A stretch of 64,000 bases of DNA, taken from contig NZ_JAYGIG010000002.1 of NCBI RefSeq assembly GCF_034932105.1, positions 62,001-126,000 of the forward strand, read 5' to 3'. The position numbers and the translations under genes are program-made. Positions 16,753 through 25,338 of the stretch are shown piece by piece. Under the pieces are notes generated by a model, which was not told the DNA's origin, searched no databases, and worked only from the letters and a program-made list of their open reading frames with translations. The DNA is from Leptothoe sp034932105 (GTDB lineage Bacteria; Cyanobacteriota; Cyanobacteriia; Phormidesmidales; Phormidesmidaceae). How positions within the stretch are numbered: the stretch's first letter is position 1; each line of letters opens with the position of its first letter.

Positions 16753-17823
16753 ATGGTTTCCACCACTAATGACTCCCTTGAGGGTGCATTAACTACCCAA
16801 TCTACCCATCGTCCCTTGCTAGGCATGACCCAAGCAGAGCTAACGGATTGGGTGCAAACCCAAGGGCAGCCAACCTATCGAGGCAAACAGCTGCACCAGT
16901 GGATCTATGGCAAAGGTGCTCGGTCCCTCGCCGACATCACCGTATTCCCTAAAACCTGGCGTCAGACCATGGAACAAGTGTCCGTTGGTCGTTCTGAAAT
17001 TCACCATCGTTCCATCGCCCCCGATCAGACGGTTAAATTTTTGTTGCGGCTAGACGATGGGCATATTATCGAAGCCGTTGGTATCCCCACAGAGAAACGG
17101 CTGACCGTATGTGTGTCCTCCCAGGTGGGTTGCCCCATGGCCTGTGATTTCTGTGCCACAGGAAAGGGGGGATTTATTCGTAATTTGGCCACCCATGAAA
17201 TTGTGGATCAAGTGCTAACGGTGCAGGAAGACTTTGCTCAACGGGTGAGCAATATTGTCTTTATGGGCATGGGTGAACCGCTGATCAATGCCCATAATGT
17301 GGTCCAGGCGGTCAAATGTCTCAACCAGGACATTGGCATCGGTCAGCGGAGCATCACCATTTCCACCGTTGGAATTCCAGGGCAAATTCGTCGCCTAGCC
17401 CAGCACAATCTACAGGTAACCCTGGCGGTTAGCCTCCATGCTTCTAACCAACCCCTACGAACTCAATTAATTCCCAGCGCCCAACAATACCCCCTCAAGG
17501 ATCTCCTCGATGAGTGTCGTGAGTATGTTGCCATTACAGGTCGTCGGGTCACGTTTGAATATGTTTTGTTGGCGGGGTTAAACGACTGCGAAGATCATGC
17601 GGTGGAGCTTAGCCAACTACTGCGCGGCTTCCAAAGCCATGTCAACTTAATTCCCTACAATCCTATTGATGAGGTGGACTATCAGCGGCCTTCCCGTCAG
17701 CGAGTCAACCAATTTACCGATAGCTTAAAGGCGGCGGGCGTTGCCGTGACTGTTCGCTATTCTCGGGGTCTGGAGAAGGATGCTGCCTGTGGCCAATTGC
17801 GAGCATCCAAGGTAGGCGATTAA
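16753..17823 (+). CDS. rlmN: 23S rRNA (adenine2503-C2) methyltransferase
   Basis: 356 residues, the normal length. The radical SAM cluster motif CPMACDFC gives Cys127, Cys131 and Cys134; the catalytic cysteine is Cys346 in KDAACGQLRAS. MGMGEPL, TVGIPGQIRRLA and LAVSLHA are family signatures. It methylates A2503 of 23S rRNA and possibly A37 of some tRNAs with a 4Fe-4S cluster and S-adenosylmethionine. It stands alone here; the next gene is on the other strand. Confidence 0.95.
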   Translation: MVSTTNDSLEGALTTQSTHRPLLGMTQAELTDWVQTQGQPTYRGKQLHQWIYGKGARSLADITVFPKTWRQTMEQVSVGRSEIHHRSIAPDQTVKFLLRLDDGHIIEAVGIPTEKRLTVCVSSQVGCPMACDFCATGKGGFIRNLATHEIVDQVLTVQEDFAQRVSNIVFMGMGEPLINAHNVVQAVKCLNQDIGIGQRSITISTVGIPGQIRRLAQHNLQVTLAVSLHASNQPLRTQLIPSAQQYPLKDLLDECREYVAITGRRVTFEYVLLAGLNDCEDHAVELSQLLRGFQSHVNLIPYNPIDEVDYQRPSRQRVNQFTDSLKAAGVAVTVRYSRGLEKDAACGQLRASKVGD

Positions 17824-17886
17824 TTCAGTAACAAAACCATGACGAACGGGGGCAGTTTTGTTATTACTTCCAGACATTTAGGGTGC

Positions 17887-18075
17887 TTAACGGGCCATTA
17901 CAGCAGCAATGCCAGGGGCATAAGCTTCAATAACTTTTCCAGTCCTTTGACAAACAATCATTAAGTAGTCACAGTTCGAACATTGGGTTCGAGTGAGTTG
18001 CTGTTGATTTAAATGGTGGCGCTCGGCTAACTTGCCGCAGTTTGGACAATGAATAGTTTGAATCACGGTATTCAT
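17887..18075 (-). CDS. Small zinc-ribbon protein (62 residues)
   Basis: HCPNCGKLAERHHL at residues 9-22 and QCSNCDYLMIVC at 31-42 form a CxxC...CxxC zinc ribbon. Small proteins of this kind are common in cyanobacteria and are often misnamed as PriA helicases; the length of 62 residues excludes a helicase. Role unknown, possibly nucleic-acid or protein binding. It is a single gene convergent with rlmN. Its stop is about 63 bases from the stop of rlmN. Confidence 0.75.
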   Translation of the reverse strand: MNTVIQTIHCPNCGKLAERHHLNQQQLTRTQCSNCDYLMIVCQRTGKVIEAYAPGIAAVMAR

Positions 18076-18150
18076 AGGATTTATTAAAAGGATAGGCAGG
18101 CTTTAATTATGGCAAGTTCTTGCTGGAGCGACAATGTGTCAAAAGTTACA

Positions 18151-18241
18151 AAAAAGGCGGGGATCGCCCTCTTAACAGGCGATCCCCGCTGTTGCCAGAG
18201 GCTTACCCAGCGTGTTTTTAAGCGACTAAAGGCAACAGAAA
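18151..18241 (-). ncRNA. Candidate small structured RNA
   Basis: On the minus strand a 5' part CTGTTGCC (complement of 18231-18238) pairs with GGCAACAG (complement of 18189-18196), then a 12-bp perfect hairpin (arms 18157-18168 and 18178-18189) is followed by T-rich sequence, a terminator. A TATAAT box lies at 18249-18254, about 8 bases before the predicted start. The predicted transcript is about 90 bases. The terminator could also serve the oxidoreductase gene at 18507, but it lies 320 bases further on. No known RNA family could be assigned by eye. Confidence 0.5.
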
Positions 18242-18248
18242 ACAGCCG

Positions 18249-18254
18249 ATTATA
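18249..18254 (-). promoter_or_regulatory. TATAAT box for candidate small RNA
   Basis: Perfect consensus TATAAT on the minus strand. The -35 region about 17 bases upstream (ACTTTT-like) is weak. This box positions a transcript start near 18241. Confidence 0.5.
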
Positions 18255-18506
18255 TCGACAACTTAAAATATAAAAGTTATTACTCTTGTAAAGAATGTGT
18301 TTAGCCAGCCTACTCTCGAACCAGTAAATCTAAAGGTTTTTTTTAGATAGTTAGCCCTTTTAATTACTTTTTTAGGGCTTTATTTGTGCAGTCCCACAGA
18401 CATGAGAATAATTATTTTCTACGGAAGACGAATATTGATTAATCATTCTGAATGGGAAGTCACTTCAACTTTAGATTTCAACTTTAGATAAAGTTAAAAA
18501 CGAGGC

Positions 18507-19637
18507 CTACGTCTCTCGGCCCGGTAAAAAACTGCCACTAAGGCGCTTAATCACTCGATTGGCTAGGTCTGCATAGCGAATCTCTCCGGCTAAGAGTTGT
18601 CCCAGCCGTTTGGTGGCCGTTGGGCGTTTAATGCCGACTCGATAGCCGATTTTTGGCATGCGGAAAAATATGTTGGCAATGCGCTGACTCCACTGAATAT
18701 CATTGCCCCATTCTTCGTGGATAGTCTCGCTATAGTGGGCTAAGGCTAGGGTGTCCCCACCCAGGGCACGATCAATGGCGACGGCAGCCTTTAGGCCACT
18801 AAAAATAGCAGGACGAATGCCTTCCGCCGTCATGGGATCAACAAGGGCGGCGGCCTCGCCCACTAAGAGTGCCTGCTGGGTATGGAGGGGCCGATTGCCA
18901 TTCCACAACTTCAGGCCATGGGAGTAGAGCTGCCCTGCCTCCAGGTCGCTGCCTAAGGACTGGGCATAGGTGGCTAAGGATTCTTTTGGATTTTTGAGGG
19001 TGTCCCCCAGGAAGCGAGTGATGGCTAGGGAATGACGCTGTCGTTTGGGGAAATTCCACAGGCACCCTTGCTTCACAAGACCAAATTCGAACGCCATGGT
19101 GGGATTTTCCAAGGGGGCGGGCAAATCGATCTCCAGCACATAGGCTTGGCGTACTTTTTCGGGGTTAAAGCCTAGCCACTGGGCCATGGGGCCATCGGCT
19201 CCATCAGCGGCTACCAGGTAGCGTCCAGCATAGGGGCCCTGCTCAGTTTGCACGGTCCAACCGTCGTCTTTAAACGCGATCCCCACAACAGATGTGCCGT
19301 CCTTGAGGGCTACCCCCGCCTTGAGGGCCTGATCAACTAAGCATTGGTCAAATACTTCACGGCGGACAATCCACATGGGTTCGTCGGTTTCTAGGTCGGC
19401 TTCGATGGGATCCCCTAGCTGCCAGGTATAGCGCACGCGCCGTAGCTTTTGGTCAATGGCGGGGGTGATGTCAAAGTCTAGCCAACTGGCAACACTGGGT
19501 GCGATCGCACCCGTACAAGGCTTATAGCGGGGTAACTGATGTTTTTCAAGCAGCAGGACAGAATGCCCCTGCTGGGCCAGCTTGTACGCAGTGGTACTAC
19601 CCGCAGGGCCAGCACCCACGACAATACAGTCAAACAT
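18507..19637 (-). CDS. Geranylgeranyl reductase family FAD-dependent oxidoreductase
   Basis: 376 residues. Residues 4-15 carry the Rossmann nucleotide motif VVGAGPAGSTTAY, then LLLEKHQLPRYKPCTGAI, typical of the geranylgeranyl reductase/ChlP family, and ALLVGEAAALVDPMTAEGIRPAI near the end as the second FAD contact. The family reduces isoprenoid double bonds; ChlP itself is longer conserved and differs in detail, so this may be a paralog acting on other isoprenoids or in lipid metabolism. It is a single gene. Start ATG at 19637 agrees with the family. Confidence 0.85.
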   Translation of the reverse strand: MFDCIVVGAGPAGSTTAYKLAQQGHSVLLLEKHQLPRYKPCTGAIAPSVASWLDFDITPAIDQKLRRVRYTWQLGDPIEADLETDEPMWIVRREVFDQCLVDQALKAGVALKDGTSVVGIAFKDDGWTVQTEQGPYAGRYLVAADGADGPMAQWLGFNPEKVRQAYVLEIDLPAPLENPTMAFEFGLVKQGCLWNFPKRQRHSLAITRFLGDTLKNPKESLATYAQSLGSDLEAGQLYSHGLKLWNGNRPLHTQQALLVGEAAALVDPMTAEGIRPAIFSGLKAAVAIDRALGGDTLALAHYSETIHEEWGNDIQWSQRIANIFFRMPKIGYRVGIKRPTATKRLGQLLAGEIRYADLANRVIKRLSGSFLPGRET

Positions 19638-19840
19638 GATGAACTCCCGATATGCCCTACGGTGACAATGCTGGCCGGACGTGGATAAAAGACTTTTACA
19701 GATTTAAGTCTTGCCAAAGAACAGCAGCGCCCACCATTCTAAGCGGCTGCGGTCATCAAACTATGCAGAAGTCATAATTGAGGGCTAGCCACAGGTATCG
19801 CCATGGAAAACCAACCCAGACAATGAACCCAGGCAATCGA

Positions 19841-20398
19841 TCAAACCTTCAGGATTTCCTTTTCTTTATCTTCCAGGGCCTTATCAATCGTTTTGATGTA
19901 CTGATCCGTTAGCTTTTGTACCTGATCTTGCAAATCACGGGATTCGTCTTCAGACAGGTCACCACTCTTTTCCTGCTTTTTTGCAAAGTCCATCCCATCT
20001 CGCCTGATGTTCCGAATAGCCACCCGGCCTTCCTCCGCATACTTGGCCGCTAGCTTGACAAAATCCTTACGGCGCTCACTAGTGAGCTGAGGGATATTTA
20101 ACCGAATCACAGCCCCATCATTGTTCGGCGTCAGGCCCACATCAGACAGGGAAATAGCCTTCTCGATTTGGTTGAGGATACTGGCGTCGTAGGGTTGCAC
20201 CATCAGCGTACTGGGGTCGGGGGTACTGATGTTGGCCATTGACTTTAACGGTGTAGGGCTGCCGTAGTAGTCAACAGAGATACGATCGAGTAAAGATGCG
20301 TTGGCCCGTCCAGTACGAATGGTATTAAACGAGCGCTTAGTAGACTCAACAGCCTTTTGCATCGACTGCTCTACATCGTTAATGTCAGCTAACTTCAC
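19841..20398 (-). CDS. frr: Ribosome recycling factor
   Basis: 185 residues, normal length. The start is GTG at 20398, with ribosome site GGGAGGA 5 bases upstream; the open frame extends to 20461 but that would lie inside pyrH. VESTKRSFNTIRTGRANASL and PYDASILNQIEKAISLSDVGLTPNNDG, INIPQLTSERRKDFVKLA are classical RRF motifs. It splits post-termination ribosomes with EF-G. The gene overlaps pyrH by 14 bases, the usual pyrH-frr arrangement. Confidence 0.96.
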   Translation of the reverse strand: MKLADINDVEQSMQKAVESTKRSFNTIRTGRANASLLDRISVDYYGSPTPLKSMANISTPDPSTLMVQPYDASILNQIEKAISLSDVGLTPNNDGAVIRLNIPQLTSERRKDFVKLAAKYAEEGRVAIRNIRRDGMDFAKKQEKSGDLSEDESRDLQDQVQKLTDQYIKTIDKALEDKEKEILKV

Positions 20399-21113
20399 AA
20401 GTTCCTCCCACAATTGTGCCAATTGGTTCCCCAGACATGGCACGTTGAATATTGCCATCAACGGCTAGGTTAAACACCATGATGGGGATATCGTTATCTT
20501 TACACAATGCAATGGCCGTACCATCCATCACTTTAAGATCTTTGGCTAGAACATGACTATAGGTCAAAGTGGTATAGCGTTTTGCATTGGGATTAGTGTT
20601 GGGATCGCTATCATAAACCCCATCCACCTTGGTGGCCTTGAGCAAAACTTCGGCACTGATTTCAGCCGCCCGGAGGGCAGCGGTGGTATCGGTAGTAAAG
20701 AAGGGATTACCTGACCCAGCGCCAAAGATAACCACCCGTTTTTTCTCCAGATGACGAATGGCCCGTCGCCGGATATACGGTTCAGCCATTTCCTGCATGG
20801 AAATCGCTGTTTGTACCCGAGTGGGCACTTCGATCCGCTCTAGGGCATCCTGCAGAGTCATGGCGTTCATGACGGTGGCTAGCATGCCAATGTAATCGGC
20901 GGTGGCCCGATCCATGCCAGATGCCGCCCCTTTCACACCTCGGAAGATATTCCCACCGCCCACGACGACGGCAATTTCTATACCGAGTTCAGCGGTGGCA
21001 GCAATTTCCTTAGCGATGGCATCTACTATTTGGGGATCAATGCCGTAGGCTAATTCGCCCATTAAAGCTTCGCCGCTGAGTTTTAGTAGGACGCGCTTGT
21101 AGGTATGGCCCAT
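20385..21113 (-). CDS. pyrH: Uridylate kinase
   Basis: 242 residues. RVLLKLSGEALMG at residues 8-20, VVVGGGNIFRG, ATADYIGMLATVMNA, and GAGSGNPFFTTDTTAALRAAE are hallmark segments of bacterial UMP kinases. It phosphorylates UMP to UDP and is regulated by UTP and GTP in relatives. Cotranscription with frr is indicated by the 14-base overlap. Confidence 0.97.
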   Translation of the reverse strand: MGHTYKRVLLKLSGEALMGELAYGIDPQIVDAIAKEIAATAELGIEIAVVVGGGNIFRGVKGAASGMDRATADYIGMLATVMNAMTLQDALERIEVPTRVQTAISMQEMAEPYIRRRAIRHLEKKRVVIFGAGSGNPFFTTDTTAALRAAEISAEVLLKATKVDGVYDSDPNTNPNAKRYTTLTYSHVLAKDLKVMDGTAIALCKDNDIPIMVFNLAVDGNIQRAMSGEPIGTIVGGTCEVS

Positions 21114-21246
21114 GCGATAACTATATTAGTGACTGAATTTCCCCATAAAGATAGCAGCCCAAGGGTGATTGGGAAACCGCATTGGGAATGGACATAGTGT
21201 ACGCTTTACAATCGCGTTGGGTGATCCACGTAAATGTACGTAACAA

Positions 21247-21936
21247 ATGAGTCAATTGGAGACTGGGTTAGCAGGTTACGGCTGGCAGGTGGGATTGGTG
21301 CTAGCCTGGCTGGTGTTGATTGGTGGGGCATCGGAAGGTTCTAGGCGACTGGGATATGGTCCTGAAATCACCCGCAAGATTGTCCACATTGGGGCGGGAC
21401 ATGTCATTTTATTGGCCTGGTGGTTCATGCTTCCGGCTTGGCTGGGGGTGGCGGCGGCTGTGGTCTCTGCTGGGGTGGCCTTACTGTCTTACCGATTCCC
21501 AATTTTACCGGGTATCAATAGTGTGGGCCGCCGCAGCTGGGGCACCTTTTTCTATGCGGTCAGTATCGGGGTGCTGATGGGCTGGTGCTGGCCCCAGGGC
21601 TATCCCTACTTTGGGGTGATCGGTATTTTGATCATGTGCTGGGGGGATGGGCTGGCAGCCTTGGTGGGCCAGCGTTGGGGCCGTCATAGCTATGAAATTT
21701 GGGGCGAGAAGAAAAGCTGGGAGGGCAGTCTGACCATGGCCATGGCCAGCGCCCTGGTGGTATTAGCAGTATTGGGGGGACTGCAGGGCCTGAGCTGGCC
21801 CCTGGGGATGACGGCCCTGGGGGTGGCGATCGTAGCCACTATGCTAGAAGCTGTTTCCAAGTACGGAATCGACAATCTGACCGTTCCCATTGGGGCCACT
21901 GCTACCACCTTAGCCCTTACCCATTTCCTAGGTTGA
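21247..21936 (+). CDS. Phytol kinase-like / SEC59-DGK1-VTE5 family protein
   Basis: 229 residues with several membrane helices. TRKIVHIGAGH and GINSVGRRSWGTFFYAVSIG and MCWGDGLAALVGQRWGRHSYEIWGEKKSWEGSLTM carry the conserved CTP/lipid-kinase motifs (WGDGxAALVG, KSWEGS). Members phosphorylate phytol or dolichol using CTP; in cyanobacteria a related gene supplies phytyl phosphate for tocopherol synthesis. The enzyme activity of this copy is inferred. It is divergent from pyrH. Confidence 0.78.
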   Translation: MSQLETGLAGYGWQVGLVLAWLVLIGGASEGSRRLGYGPEITRKIVHIGAGHVILLAWWFMLPAWLGVAAAVVSAGVALLSYRFPILPGINSVGRRSWGTFFYAVSIGVLMGWCWPQGYPYFGVIGILIMCWGDGLAALVGQRWGRHSYEIWGEKKSWEGSLTMAMASALVVLAVLGGLQGLSWPLGMTALGVAIVATMLEAVSKYGIDNLTVPIGATATTLALTHFLG

Positions 21937-22419
21937 ACCTAGGCTAAACCCCGTCGCCCCGCCCCAGCCATTCCCCATCAGGTCCCAGCCATAACGTTCT
22001 TCAATACTGATGAATGCGCTAGGTCATGATCCCCCAGACCGATGGATAAAATGGGCTATCTGTGCCGACAACGTTGTTTGCAAACCTTTATGAAAAAGCC
22101 TATAAAAACTCATGGTCTAGATAACCTTGCGAATCAAAAACTGATGCTAGAGTTTAGATAAGAAAAGTCTTAAAGTTTCAAAAAGCAGTTTGTTTGGTAT
22201 TACCCAACCTACTAAACCAGCTTCAAGTTGGAATCTGTAGCTTTTCCCAGATCGAACTGCTCATTCTGGATATGGATAAGATTTAGTTGGCTATATTTTG
22301 TGGCATATGATCCATTAAGCAGAAAGTTTCAGATTAGAGATGCATCTAGGCACCACCCCATAGTTGAACTTTTAATTTTTACTGCTGTCCAGCCAAACGG
22401 GTACTGAAGTATTGTGTTT
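21937..22419. other. Intergenic region upstream of bactofilin gene
   Basis: About 480 bases without a convincing gene. It should hold the promoter of the bactofilin gene; no clear box was fixed. Confidence 0.5.
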
Positions 22420-22848
22420 ATGTTTAAACGAAAGCCAGCCGCTGTTCTCACCTATCTCAGTCGGACATGTGAAATTGAAGGGAATATTCATGCCGAAGGC
22501 AAGTTAGTCGTCGACGGCATCATCCACGGAATTGTTGACATCCAAGGGGATTTAGATATTTCTAAAACTGGACTGGTGGAAGGACAAGAAATCCGGGCCA
22601 ACAACATCACAGTCGAAGGGGTGCTGAAGGCCCGAGTATTTGCCGAGGGCAAGCTTGTGTTGATGAGCACCGCTCGGTTAGAAGGGGATGTGGTGGCCGG
22701 TTCCCTAGAAATTGAGCCCGGGGCTTATTACACAGGCTACATTGAGACTCGCGAATCAAAGACACTGCCGCCGTCACGGGATTTACCAGAACTCTACGGC
22801 ACCACTGAAACCACTGGCCCTACTACCGGAAAGCGGACATCTGCCTAG
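22420..22848 (+). CDS. Bactofilin (polymer-forming cytoskeletal protein)
   Basis: 142 residues from ATG at 22420; a GTG at 22414 would add two. The DUF583 domain has the repeated beta-helix rungs of bactofilins: CEIEGNIHAEGKLVVDGIIHG, VDIQGDLDISKTGLVEG, ITVEGVLKARVFAEGKLV, LEGDVVAGSLEIEPGAYYTGY. Such proteins polymerise without nucleotide into filaments near the cell envelope. No partner gene is adjacent. The C-terminal 20 residues are low-complexity Thr-rich. Confidence 0.88.
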   Translation: MFKRKPAAVLTYLSRTCEIEGNIHAEGKLVVDGIIHGIVDIQGDLDISKTGLVEGQEIRANNITVEGVLKARVFAEGKLVLMSTARLEGDVVAGSLEIEPGAYYTGYIETRESKTLPPSRDLPELYGTTETTGPTTGKRTSA

Positions 22849-22961
22849 TTTCAAGCAGGACCAATAGATGACCTGCCTAACGGAATCGAAAGGCCTTAAA
22901 ATCCATTGCTAGCCATAAAGGCTTTGGCAATGGTGCTAGCGGGGCTAAATTCACTCCAGCC

Positions 22962-23288
22962 CTAACGGGCCATACGTTTAACCTGTCCATGCAGTAGTTG
23001 TAGCTGTCTAAGGCTGGAGGCTGCGGATGTCAGATTACCAGACTTTGCTAGCGCTTCTAGCTGGGCAGCTATTTTAGCCATACCAACCGCACCGACATTG
23101 GCACTAGCGCCTTTGATGTAATGGGCCAGGGATCGTACCGCCGATGGGTCTTCCATGGAAATAGCGATTGCTAACTGGCTGAGACTATTTTCAGTATCAG
23201 CGGCAAACAACTGGAGGAGTTCTTTTTCGAACGCCTTATCCCCTCCTGCCAGCTGTTCCAATTGATTTTGGTCAAAGGTTTTAGCCAT
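22962..23288 (-). CDS. HPt (histidine phosphotransfer) domain protein
   Basis: 108 residues from the ATG at 23288; the frame extends to 23321 but those extra residues are not family-like. LAHYIKGASANVGAVGM holds the phosphorylated His56 within the H-x-x-K-G motif. HPt domains pass phosphate between receiver domains. No kinase or regulator is adjacent. A 52-residue membrane protein gene lies just upstream on the same strand. Confidence 0.88.
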   Translation of the reverse strand: MAKTFDQNQLEQLAGGDKAFEKELLQLFAADTENSLSQLAIAISMEDPSAVRSLAHYIKGASANVGAVGMAKIAAQLEALAKSGNLTSAASSLRQLQLLHGQVKRMAR

Positions 23289-23328
23289 GGTGTTTTGTAA
23301 TGACAGCGTGTAGAAAATCAAGAAATCA

Positions 23329-23487
23329 TTAGTTATCTTTTATCAGCCAGCTCAATAAAACTGCGCCCAGGCCCAGCCAAAACCATGGAAATTTTGGCCA
23401 CAGCCCAAACAGATGGGGGAGCCCATCAATGGCAAAACTTAGCCATAGGCTAATCAGCCAAATTAATAGGGCAGCAAAAAATGACAT
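23329..23487 (-). CDS. Small membrane protein, 52 residues
   Basis: ATG at 23487 and TAA at 23329. The product MSFFAALLIWLISLWLSFAI continues with PHLFGLWPKF and a second hydrophobic run WFWLGLGAVLLSWLI: two membrane helices with seven Trp. It overlaps nothing, lies 40 bases upstream of the HPt gene, and its composition (Trp, Leu-rich) is not that of random intergenic DNA. The ribosome site is weak. No family is recognised. Confidence 0.5.
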   Translation of the reverse strand: MSFFAALLIWLISLWLSFAIDGLPHLFGLWPKFPWFWLGLGAVLLSWLIKDN

Positions 23488-23637
23488 TGAGTCTTTAGGG
23501 TTACCTTCTCACTCTACAAAATGCCATGAAATGGCTTTGATGTTCGGTTTTTGATGGCTTAACCCACAAGAATCCGCAGGAGTGTCCGCTGGGGAACGTC
23601 CTTCGCTACTATTAAACATGCTGCGGAGAAGTCGTGC

Positions 23638-24543
23638 ATGTCTACTGAAGTGTCTGGCGTTGGCTATCAGTCTAAAGTGAGGCAGGTTCTACTCATTACC
23701 CTGCTTCTCAATTTATTAGTAATGGGTCTTAAAATCGCGGTGGGCTTGTGGACAGGGTCCTTAAGTTTGCTGGCGGATGCGCTCCACAGTGTGACGGATA
23801 GTGCCAATAATGTGCTTGGCTTGATAACCAACCAGTTGGCATCCCCAGAACCGGATCGGGAGCATCCCTATGGTCATCAGAAGTATGAAGCGGTGGGAGC
23901 CCTGGGGGTGGCCGCATTTTTAGGCATTGCTTGCTTTGAAATTTTAAAGGGGGCCTTTGAACGACTGCTGATGGGGGGGACCCCTGTGGTTTTAACGTCG
24001 GGGGCACTGTGGATCATGCTGCTGGTGTTAGGGATTAATATCATTGTTGCCGTTTATGAACGACGGGTGGGGGTGCGTTTAGGCAGCAAGCTTTTAATTG
24101 CCGACGCTCACCACACCATGAGCGATATCTGGATCACCATCGTCGTGATTGCTGGCCTCATCGGTGTGTGGAGAGGCCTCGATTGGTTAGATATTTTTCT
24201 GGCGCTGCCCGTAGCGATTCTAGTGCTCCATAGTGGCTGGATTGTTCTCTCGGCCAATTTGCCCTGGTTGGTGGATGAAATGGCCATTGCCCCAGAGGCG
24301 ATCCATCGGGAGGTGATGAAGGTGTCTGGCGTGATTAACTGCCATAGCATTGCATCGCGGGGATTATTGGGGCGTCAAGTATTTGTCGATATGCATCTAA
24401 TTGTGGAACCAACGGATGTGGTCAGTGCCCATAATATTACGGAAGTGGTGGAACAGACGTTGGAACAGATGTTTGGTCCGATTCGGGTCACCATCCATGT
24501 GGAACCGCCTAACTATCACGAAGAGCACATTAGCTACCAATGA
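23638..24543 (+). CDS. Cation diffusion facilitator family transporter
   Basis: 301 residues. Membrane helices begin at about residue 15. LLADALHSVTDSANNVLGL and DAHHTMSDIWITI carry the His/Asp metal-binding motifs of the transmembrane site; DREHPYGHQKYEAVGAL is the classical CDF segment. The C-terminal part (about 205-295) is the cytoplasmic metal-binding domain. It exports divalent cations such as zinc, manganese or iron in exchange for protons; the cation cannot be told. It is followed by pgsA on the same strand, with stop and start 36 bases apart. Confidence 0.94.
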   Translation: MSTEVSGVGYQSKVRQVLLITLLLNLLVMGLKIAVGLWTGSLSLLADALHSVTDSANNVLGLITNQLASPEPDREHPYGHQKYEAVGALGVAAFLGIACFEILKGAFERLLMGGTPVVLTSGALWIMLLVLGINIIVAVYERRVGVRLGSKLLIADAHHTMSDIWITIVVIAGLIGVWRGLDWLDIFLALPVAILVLHSGWIVLSANLPWLVDEMAIAPEAIHREVMKVSGVINCHSIASRGLLGRQVFVDMHLIVEPTDVVSAHNITEVVEQTLEQMFGPIRVTIHVEPPNYHEEHISYQ

Positions 24544-24579
24544 TCCGATGGCGATGAACTGGCAATGGACTTAGGTGTG

Positions 24580-25077
24580 ATGAATTTACCCACATGGATT
24601 ACGGTGTCGCGGCTGGTGGCGATTCCGCTAATGTTTGGGCTACTGATAGATCCCTCGGTCAGTCATCGTTGGTGGGCCGTGGCGGTATTTTTATTGGCCG
24701 CCTGTACCGACTGGCTGGACGGTTACTTGGCACGGCGACTCAACCAGGTGACGGAGCTGGGGAAGTTTTTGGACCCGCTGGTGGACAAGCTGCTGGTTTT
24801 GGCTCCGCTGCTGGTTTTGGTGCAGCTGGGTACGGTCCCTGCCTGGGGGGTGTTTCTGATTTTGGCGCGGGAACTGACCATTGCCGGGTGGCGAGTGGGC
24901 CAGCCCAAGGTGATGGGGGCAAATATGTGGGGTAAGGCGAAAACGGTGGTGCAGATTGGTGCGATCGCACTCCTCATATCCCCCCTGGCCCAAAGTTATC
25001 CCGCAGTAGCCCTGGGATTATTTTGGCTAGCCGTGGTGCTCACCTGGTGGTCTGGGCTAATCTATCTCATGGCTTAA
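24580..25077 (+). CDS. pgsA: CDP-diacylglycerol-glycerol-3-phosphate 3-phosphatidyltransferase
   Basis: 165 residues from ATG 24580; a start at 24565 would add five. MNLPTWITVSRLVAIPLMFG is the usual PgsA start. DWLDGYLARRLNQVTELGKFLDPLVDKLLVLAP fits the CDP-alcohol phosphotransferase motif DG..AR...G..LD...D. It makes phosphatidylglycerol phosphate, needed for the thylakoid lipid phosphatidylglycerol. Downstream is a small conserved gene. Confidence 0.93.
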   Translation: MNLPTWITVSRLVAIPLMFGLLIDPSVSHRWWAVAVFLLAACTDWLDGYLARRLNQVTELGKFLDPLVDKLLVLAPLLVLVQLGTVPAWGVFLILARELTIAGWRVGQPKVMGANMWGKAKTVVQIGAIALLISPLAQSYPAVALGLFWLAVVLTWWSGLIYLMA

Positions 25078-25103
25078 TTCCCTTATCCCCAACCTCCACG
25101 ACC

Positions 25104-25328
25104 ATGGAAACCGATCCAACCATTGACACCCAAAACGTTTGCACTCAGACAGAACCCGACGCTTGGCACGTGGTCCAACAGCCAGACGGCCATTGCGAAA
25201 TTTGTACCCAAGGTGAACTAAACTCATCCACCGATGCCCCAAATATCTGGGGACCATTTACCAGTCGCAATGAAGCTATTGCCAAACGAGTGGGATTGAT
25301 TCGGGCCGGAAAATGCAGCCCCCAGTAA
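25104..25328 (+). CDS. Small conserved protein (74 residues)
   Basis: From ATG at 25104 the protein has a distinct pattern: DAWHVVQQPDGHCEICTQGE, then WGPFTSRNEAIAKRVGLI and an ending RAGKCSPQ. I recall this HVVxQPDGHC...WGPF..EAIA.RxGLIRAGKC pattern from hypothetical proteins conserved across cyanobacteria, role unknown. It follows pgsA by 26 bases and faces the ctp gene (convergent). Confidence 0.65.
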   Translation: METDPTIDTQNVCTQTEPDAWHVVQQPDGHCEICTQGELNSSTDAPNIWGPFTSRNEAIAKRVGLIRAGKCSPQ

Positions 25329-25338
25329 TATTGAGACT

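Larger units (their letters stand above)
18076..18506. other. Intergenic region with candidate small RNA
   Basis: 431 bases without a protein gene. It holds the structured element at 18151-18241 and its promoter-like box. The remainder (18255-18506) is AT-rich with no convincing gene. Confidence 0.6.

Noticed and set aside
20399..20461. Upstream ATG for frr at 20461
   Set aside because: It would extend far into pyrH; the GTG at 20398 has an ideal ribosome site and gives the normal length.
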